A stretch of 13,298 bases of DNA, taken from Verrucomicrobiota bacterium. Lineage in GTDB: Bacteria; Verrucomicrobiota; Verrucomicrobiia; Opitutales; Opitutaceae. The notes under the pieces are model-generated. The model ran no database searches. It worked only from the letters and a program-made list of their open reading frames with translations, and was not told where the DNA came from. The position numbers and the translations under genes were made by a program. Numbering within the stretch: the stretch's first letter is position 1; the number at the start of each line of letters is the position of its first letter. This document shows positions 7,560 through 13,298 of this stretch, piece after piece. The stretch covers positions 1 through 13,298 of the forward strand of contig JAEWKR010000065.1 of the NCBI GenBank assembly GCA_023457715.1, in the 5' to 3' direction.

Positions 7560-7578
7560 CCGGCGCGAAAAGTGCCGG
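7560..7578 (-). promoter_or_regulatory. Short hairpin upstream of the glycosidase operon
   Basis: CCGGCGC (7560-7566) pairs with GTGCCGG (7572-7578) across a 5-nt gaaaa loop, with one wobble or mismatched pair. It sits 29 bp upstream of the glycosidase start, between the Shine-Dalgarno region and the octamer array. It could be an operator or a 5'-leader hairpin; it lacks the T-tract of a terminator. No clear promoter hexamers were found beside it. Confidence 0.4.
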
Positions 7579-7588
7579 ATCGGGAAAG

Positions 7589-7753
7589 GGCTGAAGGGCT
7601 AAAAGGCTAAAAGGCTGAAAGGCTGAAGGGCTGAACCGGAACGAAAGAATCGGCGCCCCGTGCGCACGCTCACGCATGCCTCCGGGGCGGCTGCCTTTCA
7701 GTCCTTCAGCCCTTCAGCCGTTCAGTCCTTTTGGTCCTTCAGCCGTTCAGTCC
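7589..7753. repeat. Facing inverted octamer arrays (ggctgaag family)
   Basis: The left array has six in-register 8-bp units (7589-7636): ggctgaag, ggctaaaa, ggctaaaa, ggctgaaa, ggctgaag, ggctgaac. The right array (7697-7753) has the same family in reverse orientation: ttcagtcc, ttcagccc, ttcagccg, ttcagtcc, a 9-nt variant, ttcagccg, ttcagtcc, then a T-run. The 60 bp between is unrelated. A single strand could fold into a long imperfect hairpin of about 50 bp per arm. It fills the spacer between the unknown charged protein gene, whose stop is 7 bp from the right array, and the glycosidase start, so it could act as a 3' structure for the former. No gene lies in the 228-bp spacer. Confidence 0.9.
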
Positions 7754-7759
7754 TTTTTC

Positions 7760-8188
7760 TCACTGCGGCGGCCGCTTGCGGATGCGCTTGGGGCGGGAGC
7801 GGAAGGGTTCCTCGTCGGCGCGGGCCGCGGTCATCTGATCGTGCTGCGCCTCCTCCACGCCTTCCAGGACGAGCCGCTGGAGCATGCGGTCTTCGGTCGA
7901 ATCCATGTAGTTGGGCGTCTGATGGCCGCGATCGGTGGCCGGGTCGCTCGGGTCCCGCGACATCGATTGCATCGAGTCGGCGTCCTCGTTCTGCACTTCG
8001 GGCAGATCGCGGTTGAGAAACTCGAGGCGGGCGCGTTCGCGATCCTCATCGGTGATGGTGAGCCGGTTGTCGATCTCGGCGAGTTCGCGGGCGCGGCGTT
8101 CGAGGTCGGCCTTGGTGAAGCCGCCCATGGGTTTGCCATGCAGCTCCATCTTGGGGCCGCTGGTCTTGGGGATTTTTCGAAGTGGCAT
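7760..8188 (-). CDS. Hypothetical charged cytoplasmic protein
   Basis: I do not recognise this 142-residue protein. The start at 8188 is preferred because an AAGGT Shine-Dalgarno sequence precedes it with proper spacing (taaggtacatcatg). The open frame continues 23 codons upstream without support. The N-terminus is basic (MPLRKIPKTSGPK). Residues 23-62 look like a charged amphipathic helix or coiled coil (FTKADLERRARELAEIDNRL onward). A polar Asp/Ser-rich linker spans about 65-97, then a second predicted helix (STEDRMLQRLVLEGVEEAQH) and a very basic tail, RSRPKRIRKRPPQ. No signal peptide or membrane segment is seen. Basic ends around acidic helices would fit nucleic-acid or ribosome association, but that is only a guess. 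It lies 85 bp downstream of the DUF4142 gene on the same strand. Confidence 0.72.
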   Translation of the reverse strand: MPLRKIPKTSGPKMELHGKPMGGFTKADLERRARELAEIDNRLTITDEDRERARLEFLNRDLPEVQNEDADSMQSMSRDPSDPATDRGHQTPNYMDSTEDRMLQRLVLEGVEEAQHDQMTAARADEEPFRSRPKRIRKRPPQ

Positions 8189-8273
8189 GATGTACCTTAT
8201 TGATTGCGGTCGGTTGTGAAATGGGAGCGGGCACCGCGGCGCCGCCGGGGGATGCACCGGGGCGGCCCGGGAC

Positions 8274-8870
8274 TTATTCGGTGGCGAGTTCCTGGGCTTG
8301 GTTCAGGTGGCTGCGGAGGATGGGAAGCAGCCCGCCGGCGAACGCGCGGAGGTCGGGGTCGCGACCGTTTTCGAGGTAGGCCTCGCAGGCTCGCAGCGCA
8401 CGCTGGCCGATGGCGTGGGCGTCCATTACGTACGCGCGGTCGAAGTCGCCGCCATTGCGCTCGACCAGGGCCCGCACGGCCGGGGTCGTCGACACCGGTG
8501 AAGTCGGCAGCGGAAGGGCCAGCCGGCGCGAGAGGCTCTCCAGGGTGGACGCGATCTGGCCCTGGTCCGTGGCAATCTGCTGGGCGAGCTCCCGGACGCG
8601 GGAGGACTGCGCCTGCCCGATGGCGAGTCGCGACGCTTCCGATAGATGGCGGGCCGTCTCCGCCGTCGTCTGGACAAACAGCTGTTCCGCCGAGGCGGGC
8701 CGCGGGACGTCGGCGGGCGGCGCATCCGCCGGAGGCGTGGCTGTTTGCGCGAGAATGATTGGCGGGGCGGGGGAAACGGATTGGGCGGTTGCCGCCACCC
8801 CGGCTCCGAGGAGAAACACCACGGCGATGGCCGCGTGGGCGCGGGCGCGTGGGCGGTGTGGACATTTCAT
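8274..8870 (-). CDS. Exported DUF4142 (ferritin-like) protein
   Basis: A 198-residue periplasmic protein. The start at 8870 is chosen because it opens on a clear signal peptide: basic MKCPHRPRARAH, a hydrophobic core (14-28), and a probable cleavage after ATAQ (about residue 30). The open frame runs 104 codons further upstream but would bury this signal, and that extension is low-complexity GC-rich translation. After a Pro/Ala-rich linker (34-60), residues about 62-195 match the DUF4142 helical bundle. Diagnostic patches are AEQLFVQTTAETARHLSEAS, FDRAYVMDAHAIGQRAL (143-159) and the ending DPDLRAFAGGLLPILRSHL (171-189). The family is widespread and poorly understood; its fold is ferritin-like. 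No Shine-Dalgarno sequence is seen. It is divergent from the sensor kinase across a 324-bp gap. Confidence 0.85.
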   Translation of the reverse strand: MKCPHRPRARAHAAIAVVFLLGAGVAATAQSVSPAPPIILAQTATPPADAPPADVPRPASAEQLFVQTTAETARHLSEASRLAIGQAQSSRVRELAQQIATDQGQIASTLESLSRRLALPLPTSPVSTTPAVRALVERNGGDFDRAYVMDAHAIGQRALRACEAYLENGRDPDLRAFAGGLLPILRSHLNQAQELATE

Positions 8871-9194
8871 GACGCCACAGTCAGCGGGTCGTGGGGCTGG
8901 GTGCCCGAGGGGGGCGGGGGTTTCGCAGCCTAGGAATATACCCGATGAGGGGCGCCGAACCGTCCCTGATTGGCGTTTCGGCGCCCCGGATGATAGGGTT
9001 TCACCGCCACGCGGCCTTTCCAGCGGCCAGTTTGCGGGGCGTCTCATCCAGCGCATGACCCTAACCAAACCCGAGTTGCATGTCGGCGGCATGACTCCAT
9101 GCTCGCGGCTCCCGTGGTCTCCCGGAATTGCGGGGGGCGTTTCAGCCTGCACCGGTTTGCGAACAGGCTTCCCAGCCTTCAAGTGGCGGCGTAC
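8871..9194. promoter_or_regulatory. Divergent intergenic region between the DUF4142 gene and the sensor kinase
   Basis: This 324-bp gap holds no supportable gene; the frames running into it are upstream extensions of the two flanking genes. Both flanking promoters should lie here. On the minus strand TATATT (8942-8937) is a plausible -10 for the DUF4142 gene, but no good -35 is seen at 17 bp. On the plus strand TTGGCG (8970-8975) could be a -35 for the kinase, without a convincing -10. The main visible structure is the hairpin at 8949-8987. Confidence 0.5.
8949..8987. promoter_or_regulatory. 11-bp perfect inverted repeat in the divergent promoter region
   Basis: Positions 8949-8959 (ggggcgccgaa) and 8977-8987 (ttcggcgcccc) are exact reverse complements around a 17-bp centre. 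The symmetry and location between divergent genes suit a dimeric regulator's operator. The response regulator encoded at 11273-12040 would be the obvious candidate, but this is inference. There is no T-tract on either side, so it is not an ordinary terminator. Confidence 0.5.
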
Positions 9195-11297
9195 ATGAAA
9201 TTATCCGACGACGTTCCGACCGGGGTGGACACCCCGCAGCTCTCCGGCGTGCAAATCCCGGCGTTCAACCAACGCAGCCATCCGCGCAACACGGCCGTGC
9301 GGGTGCTGGTGCTGGATGACAACGAGGACGATTTCGCGTTCGTGCGGGTCCTGCTCGGGAAAAGCGTGCTGTTCCGGTATGAGCTTGAATGGGCCGACAC
9401 CGAACAGGCCGCGCTGGAGCTGCTCCGCACGCGCCGGCCCGACGTCGCGCTCTTCGATTACAAGCTGGCTGGCACCACCGGCCTCGACCTGCTGCGCAAG
9501 TTGCAGACGCAGCAATGCGAGGTGCCGATCATCCTTTTGACCGGTTCGGAAAACCCGGAGGTGGACCAGGCCGCATTGGACGCCGGCGCGGCCGACTACC
9601 TGTGCAAGTCGTCGCTCGACACCACGCGTCTCGAACGCGCCATCCGTTATTCCCGGAGCCACGCCGCGATGTTGTCGGCGGTGCGGGAGAGCCAGGCGCA
9701 GCTCCAGCTCTTCATGCGGAGCGTGCCGTGCGCGGTGTGCATCTACGACGAGTCCACCGCCGACCTGCTGTTCGAGAACGAGATCTTCACGCGCCACTTC
9801 ACGGTTGATGCGATCGCGCGTTTCCAGCAGCAGGGCATGACGAGCGGCCCGACCCATTTTTATCATGCGGGCCGGCACTGGCTGATCAGCTCGTTCCCCA
9901 TGGTGGAGAAAAACGGCCGTGCCCTGCGCGGCATCGCGGCGATCGACATCACCACCCGGATCAACGCCGAGGAGGCCCTGCGCAAGACGTCGGAGTTTCT
10001 CAACGGCATGCTGGCCACCCTCCCGGTCGCGGTGGCGCGGATCGACGAGCACGGGACCATCCGCGAAGCCCGTGGCCAGGCCCTTGCCGCCCTGGGGGTG
10101 CACGACAACGAGCTGAACGGCGCCAGCATCTTCTCCCTTTTCCCCCACGCGAAGGACAGCATCCAGCAGGCGGTGGGCGGCGGGTCGGCGAACTTCACGT
10201 CCGAGATCACCCAGGGGGGCAAGACCTGCCACTTCGAGAATTATTACCGGTTCGACCGCAGCCGCGGTTCCGGCGCGATGGGTTTCACGATCGACGTCAC
10301 CGCGAGGGTGGAGGCCGAGAAGGTCATCAAGCAGAAGAGCCAGCTCCTGAACGGACTGCTCACCAACCTGCCCATGATCGTCGGCCGCCTCGATCCCAAC
10401 GGGAATGTGGTGGAGGCCCAGGGCCAGAAGCTCGAGTCGTACGGCATGACGCCGGAGTCGATCATCGGCAAGCGGCTTGCCCAGATCTATCCGCAGCTGA
10501 AGCCCGCCGTGGCCGAGGCGCTGAAGGGCGGGGCGGTGAACGCGATGCTGACCTCGCGCCAGGACGACGGCATCGAGTGGTACGCCGACTTCTTCCTCTT
10601 CTTCGATCGCGAGCTCGGGCGCGGCGCGTTGTTCTTCGGCTGCGACATCACGCAGCGCAAATTGATCGAGCGCGAACTCCTTCGCGTCAGCGACGCCGAG
10701 AAGAACCGCATCGGCAGCGATCTGCACGACGGCCTGGGCCAGTACCTGACCGGCATCTCGTGCCTCAGCGCCGCGCTGCGGGACAAGCTGAGCGTCCAGG
10801 GCCGCGGCGAGGCGGAGGAGGCGGCCACGATTTCGAGCCTGGTGCAGGAGGCGATCGCCCAGACCCGCGCGCTTGCCCGCGGCCTCTGCCCCGTACAGCT
10901 GGAAACCGCGGGCCTGGACACTGCCCTGGAGGATCTCACCTACCAGGTGCAGCGGATGCACGGCATCGAGTGCCGTTTCGTGCCGTCGGGCGCGATCCCC
11001 AGCTGCGACAGCACCGTGGCGTTGCACCTGTACCGGATCGCGCAGGAGGCCATCAACAACGCCGTCAAACACTCCGGCGCCAAGCACATCACCGTTACGC
11101 TCGACTTTTCGAAAGAGAACAAGATCCTTTGCATTGAGGACGATGGCTGTGGTTTCGACCCCGATGTGAAGCACGGACCCAGCAGTGGACTCCAACTCAT
11201 GCCCTACCGCGCGGCCATGATTGGCGGCACATTGAGCATCACCTCACAACCCAGCGCGGGCACCAAAGTCGAATGTCGATTCGTTTACCCGTCGTGA
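9195..11297 (+). CDS. Soluble hybrid sensor histidine kinase (REC - PAS x3 - HisKA_3 - HATPase_c)
   Basis: A 700-residue cytoplasmic kinase with no membrane segment. The start at 9195 removes 32 upstream codons that look like non-coding translation. Domains in order: a receiver (about 34-150) with acidic pair D41/D42, phospho-acceptor D88 (ALFDYKLAG), T116 and K138; a divergent PAS-like domain (about 165-255); two similar PAS domains (about 264-375 and 380-490), both opening with LNGxL...LP and ending ...G..DxT.R; then HisKA_3 with H511 in SDLHDGLGQYLTGIS; and HATPase_c with the N box AQEAINNAVKHSGA (617-630), G1 DDGCGF (649-654) and GLQLMPYRAAMIGG. HisKA_3 kinases are the NarX/DesK/UhpB type and pair with NarL-class regulators. 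The next gene is one, overlapping by 25 bp. An N-terminal receiver implies input from another kinase, as in a relay. The signal sensed is unknown. Confidence 0.93.
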   Translation: MKLSDDVPTGVDTPQLSGVQIPAFNQRSHPRNTAVRVLVLDDNEDDFAFVRVLLGKSVLFRYELEWADTEQAALELLRTRRPDVALFDYKLAGTTGLDLLRKLQTQQCEVPIILLTGSENPEVDQAALDAGAADYLCKSSLDTTRLERAIRYSRSHAAMLSAVRESQAQLQLFMRSVPCAVCIYDESTADLLFENEIFTRHFTVDAIARFQQQGMTSGPTHFYHAGRHWLISSFPMVEKNGRALRGIAAIDITTRINAEEALRKTSEFLNGMLATLPVAVARIDEHGTIREARGQALAALGVHDNELNGASIFSLFPHAKDSIQQAVGGGSANFTSEITQGGKTCHFENYYRFDRSRGSGAMGFTIDVTARVEAEKVIKQKSQLLNGLLTNLPMIVGRLDPNGNVVEAQGQKLESYGMTPESIIGKRLAQIYPQLKPAVAEALKGGAVNAMLTSRQDDGIEWYADFFLFFDRELGRGALFFGCDITQRKLIERELLRVSDAEKNRIGSDLHDGLGQYLTGISCLSAALRDKLSVQGRGEAEEAATISSLVQEAIAQTRALARGLCPVQLETAGLDTALEDLTYQVQRMHGIECRFVPSGAIPSCDSTVALHLYRIAQEAINNAVKHSGAKHITVTLDFSKENKILCIEDDGCGFDPDVKHGPSSGLQLMPYRAAMIGGTLSITSQPSAGTKVECRFVYPS

Positions 11298-12040
11298 ATA
11301 CCGTAGCTGACACCAAATCCAAGAAGAAGCCCACCTCCTCCGCCACCTCCTCGGTGATGGATGAAGCGCCGGTCGCGGCCCTGCCCCCGAAGCTCAAGGT
11401 GCTGCTCGTCGATGATCACCCGATCACCCGGCAGGGCATGAAGGCGCTGGTGAACCAGCAACCGAATCTCGAGGTGGTCGGCGAGGCCGACAATGCCGCG
11501 TACGCGATTGAGCTGGTGAGCAAGCTGCAGCCGGACCTCGCCATCGTGGACATCGCGCTCAAGACCACCAACGGCATCGAGCTGACGAAGAACATCAAGG
11601 TCCAGGCCCCCAACCTCCCCGTGCTCATCGTCTCGATGCACGACGAGGGACTGTATGCCGAGCGCGCGCTTCGCGCGGGGGCGATGGGCTACCTGATGAA
11701 GCAGGAGGCCGGTGAAAAGATCATCCAGGCCATCCAACGGCTGCTGCAGGGGGAGATCTATCTCAGCGACAAGATCAAGGAGAAGATGCTGCACCGGTTC
11801 GTGAACAAGAAGGGTGACGGCATGGTGTTCTCCATCGATACGCTGAGCGACCGCGAGATGGAGGTCTTTCAACTCATCGGCAACGGCTACAGCACCCGCC
11901 AGATCGCGCAGAAACTGAACCTCAGCTCCAAGACCATCGATTCCTACCGCGAGCACCTGAAGCTCAAGCTGAACCTCGAGTCCGGTGCCGAGCTGGTCCG
12001 CCACGCGATCCAGTGGGCGCGCAACGAAGGCAGCATCTGA
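11273..12040 (+). CDS. NarL/FixJ-family response regulator (REC - LuxR HTH)
   Basis: A 255-residue DNA-binding regulator and the evident partner of the overlapping kinase. After a 40-residue Lys/Ser/Thr-rich tail, the receiver spans about 41-158: acidic pair D47/D48 (LLVDDHPITR), phospho-acceptor D93 (AIVDIALKTTNGIEL), switch residue S121 (VSMHDE) and K143 (YLMKQ). The LuxR helix-turn-helix follows at about 188-247 (LSDREMEVFQLIGNGYSTRQ, then IAQKLNLSSKTIDSYREHLK). All phosphorylation residues are present. The start is uncertain: ATG 11273 overlaps the kinase by 25 bp, GTG 11294 would give a 4-bp GTGA overlap, and ATG 11357 would remove most of the tail. None has a clear ribosome site, consistent with translational coupling. 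It is followed by a strong terminator. Confidence 0.95.
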   Translation: MSIRLPVVNTVADTKSKKKPTSSATSSVMDEAPVAALPPKLKVLLVDDHPITRQGMKALVNQQPNLEVVGEADNAAYAIELVSKLQPDLAIVDIALKTTNGIELTKNIKVQAPNLPVLIVSMHDEGLYAERALRAGAMGYLMKQEAGEKIIQAIQRLLQGEIYLSDKIKEKMLHRFVNKKGDGMVFSIDTLSDREMEVFQLIGNGYSTRQIAQKLNLSSKTIDSYREHLKLKLNLESGAELVRHAIQWARNEGSI

Positions 12041-12063
12041 TTTCCTGGGTTAATCACGACTGC

Positions 12064-12094
12064 AAAGCGCGCCGCGACCGGCGCGCTTTTTTTT
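12064..12094 (+). terminator. Intrinsic terminator of the kinase-regulator operon
   Basis: A perfect 10-bp stem, aaagcgcgcc (12064-12073) with ggcgcgcttt (12080-12089), has a 6-nt loop and eight consecutive T (12087-12094). It begins 24 bp after the response regulator stop. Confidence 0.95.
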
Positions 12095-12097
12095 GTG

Positions 12098-12180
12098 GGA
12101 ATGAGGGAGTGAGGGAATGAGGGAGTGAGGGGGACGCAGCGTTCTTTTCCCATTCCCTCATTCCCTCATTCCCTTTCCCC
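12098..12180. repeat. Facing inverted octamer arrays (gaatgagg/gagtgagg family)
   Basis: The left array (about 12098-12131) alternates gaatgagg and gagtgagg units twice each. The right array (about 12149-12176) is the same family inverted (cccattcc, ctcattcc, ctcattcc). A 17-bp unrelated centre separates them. Together they can fold as a long hairpin. The array occupies almost the whole gap between the upstream terminator and the tcdA start, leaving only 24 bp before it, so the tcdA promoter must lie in, over or before the array. Confidence 0.9.
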
Positions 12181-12204
12181 TCCCTTCAGCGTATCAATTC
12201 CCGC

Positions 12205-13056
12205 GTGACTGCCCCGATTGCAAACCCGCTTTCCTCCGACTACCTGGACCGCTTTGGCGGGGTGGGGCGGTTGTTCGGCCGCGCGGGACTGGAGCGTCTG
12301 GCCGCTGCACACGTCTGCGTGGTGGGGCTCGGCGGGGTGGGCTCGTGGACCGTCGAAGGCCTGGCCCGAAGCGGCGTCGGCGCGCTGACGCTCATCGACC
12401 TCGACGACGTCTGCGTGACCAACGTCAACCGTCAGCTGCCGGCGATCGACGGCCAGATCGGCCGACCCAAGGCGGTGGCGCTCGCCGAGCGCGTTGCGCT
12501 GATCAATCCCGCCTGCCGGGTGACGGTGATCACCGAGTACTTCACCGCGGGGACCGCGGAGCGCCACCTTGCGCCCCGTTTCGATTTCGTCGTCGATGCG
12601 ATCGACAGTGTGCCCGCCAAGGCCCTTTTGATCGCGAGCGCGTGTCAGCGTCAGTTGCCCCTCGTCGCGGTGGGCGGAGCAGGCGGTCGCAGTGATCCGG
12701 CGCAGCTGCGCACGGGCGATCTGGGCGAGTCGTCCAGCGATTCCCTCCTGCGGCTCGTGCGCAAGACGCTGCGCCGCGAGCATGGGTTTGCGCCCGGCGC
12801 GCAGCGCGGGCGGATGCACTTTGGCGTGCGTTGTGTCTGGTCCGAGGAGTCGCAGGTCTTCCCCTGGGCCGACGGCACGTGCGCGGCGGCGCCGGAGCCG
12901 GGGTCCAATCTGCGGCTGGATTGCGCCAGCGGCTTCGGGACCGCGGTGTTCGTGACGGCCGCCTTTGGTCTCGCCGCCGCCGGCGAGGTGGTGCGGGGCA
13001 TAGCGAAAGCAGCAGCCGCCAAAGGGACGCGCAGCTCCGGGGCGAAGACAGAGTAG
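12205..13056 (+). CDS. tcdA: tRNA threonylcarbamoyladenosine dehydratase (TcdA/CsdL)
   Basis: A 283-residue E1-like ATP-dependent enzyme that cyclises the t6A37 modification of ANN-decoding tRNAs to ct6A. It has the opening LDRFGGVGRLFGRAGLERL typical of TcdA (about 14-32), the nucleotide-binding VVGLGGVGSWTVEGLARSG (39-57), the acidic and Asn/Arg patch LIDLDDVCVTNVNRQ (63-77), K89, and the DAID motif (131-134). The family C-terminal SGFGTAVFVTAAFGLAAAGEVV (242-263) is in place. Length fits the family (about 270). Translation must begin at GTG 12205, since no in-frame ATG is available before the conserved region; no Shine-Dalgarno sequence is seen. It has its own transcription unit, insulated by the upstream terminator. 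The C-terminal 20 residues are low-complexity. Confidence 0.94.
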   Translation: MTAPIANPLSSDYLDRFGGVGRLFGRAGLERLAAAHVCVVGLGGVGSWTVEGLARSGVGALTLIDLDDVCVTNVNRQLPAIDGQIGRPKAVALAERVALINPACRVTVITEYFTAGTAERHLAPRFDFVVDAIDSVPAKALLIASACQRQLPLVAVGGAGGRSDPAQLRTGDLGESSSDSLLRLVRKTLRREHGFAPGAQRGRMHFGVRCVWSEESQVFPWADGTCAAAPEPGSNLRLDCASGFGTAVFVTAAFGLAAAGEVVRGIAKAAAAKGTRSSGAKTE

Positions 13057-13069
13057 CCCCAAAAAACCC

Positions 13070-13298
13070 AGAGCGGCTACGCCGCAACCCAATCAAACCG
13101 CTCTGTCTAGCTATCGGACTACTATCCCAGAAATTCGTGTTTTTTCAGCACGATTTGTTTTTGGGGCGCCTCCCAATCCTCTCAACCACAGATGAACACA
13201 GATGGACTCAGATTTGGAAAAAGACCGGCCTGGATCCGTGTCCATCTGTGTTCATCTGTGGTTCAATGGGTTTGATTTGGTTGCGGCGTAGCCGCTCT
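13070..13298. repeat. Composite palindromic element with nested inverted repeats
   Basis: The outer arms, 13070-13099 and 13269-13298, are reverse complements at 29 of 30 positions (core agagcggctacgccgcaac). The inner arms, 13184-13207 and 13240-13263, are perfect 24-bp inverted repeats built from 10-bp units of the cacagatgaa type. The left outer arm also forms a local hairpin, cagagcgg (13069-13076) with ccgctctg (13098-13105). The right arm ends exactly at the window edge, so the element may extend. The 242 bp after tcdA contain no gene. It begins 13 bp after the tcdA stop and could affect its 3' end, though it lacks a standard T-tract terminator. Confidence 0.88.

Noticed and set aside
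7660..8203. Plus-strand open frames over the right octamer array and the charged protein gene
   Set aside because: They begin with array translations (FQSFSPSAVQSF type) and run antisense to a gene with a good ribosome site.
8871..9182. N-terminal extension of the DUF4142 protein (302 rather than 198 residues)
   Set aside because: It would place a clear signal peptide 104 residues into the protein, and the extension covers the divergent promoter region and the 8949-8987 palindrome.
9201..11195. A 664-codon minus-strand open frame antisense to the sensor kinase
   Set aside because: The plus-strand kinase has complete REC, HisKA_3 and HATPase motifs; the reverse frame has none.
12166..13092. 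A 308-codon minus-strand open frame antisense to tcdA
   Set aside because: The plus strand encodes an unmistakable TcdA; the reverse frame has no motif and runs into the octamer array.
13057..13105. Hairpin cagagcgg/ccgctctg as an intrinsic terminator for tcdA
   Set aside because: The 8-bp stem has a 21-nt loop and no T-run; it is better explained as part of the left arm of the palindromic element.

Overview
The window is high-GC bacterial chromosome, densely coded, with ten supportable protein genes. The protein families, the poor Shine-Dalgarno use at several starts, and spacers packed with 7-10 bp periodic repeats (which translate to the recurrent junk peptides 'NVQHPTFNIQ' and 'FQSFSPSAVQSF') suggest a Verrucomicrobiota member, most likely of the Opitutaceae. 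That placement is inference; there is no rRNA or marker-gene test here. No phage, IS transposase, CRISPR array, tRNA or rRNA is visible.

Layout. Positions 1-520 hold no credible gene but are full of short-period tandem arrays and inverted repeats. A BON-domain lipoprotein gene (521-841, +) ends in a strong intrinsic terminator. A TVP38/DedA-like membrane protein gene (902-1618, +) starts directly after it. A minus-strand operon follows, running from 7531 down to 1482: an (alpha/alpha)6-barrel glycosidase-like protein, a GT4 glycosyltransferase joined to it by an ATGA overlap, and a large fusion of an alkaline-phosphatase-superfamily phosphodiesterase with an endonuclease/exonuclease/phosphatase (EEP) domain. 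The last gene overlaps the membrane protein gene tail-to-tail by 137 bp. Upstream on the same strand lie an unrecognised charged protein gene (7760-8188) and an exported DUF4142 protein gene (8274-8870).

Divergent from these is a two-component pair (9195-12040, +): a soluble kinase with an N-terminal receiver, about three PAS-like domains and a HisKA_3/HATPase core, overlapping a NarL/FixJ-type response regulator. The pair ends in a textbook terminator. A GTG-started tcdA (t6A dehydratase) gene follows, and then a composite palindromic repeat that runs to the window edge.

Functional reading. The glycosidase, glycosyltransferase and double phosphodiesterase look like one co-translated pathway, plausibly building or trimming a glycan or phosphoglycolipid; the substrate cannot be read from sequence. 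The most unusual non-coding signal is that four spacers (1-290, 7589-7753, 12098-12180, 13070-13298) carry arrays of a different short unit arranged as facing inverted pairs. In two of them the array lies inside a roughly 30-bp inverted repeat, like a small non-autonomous element.
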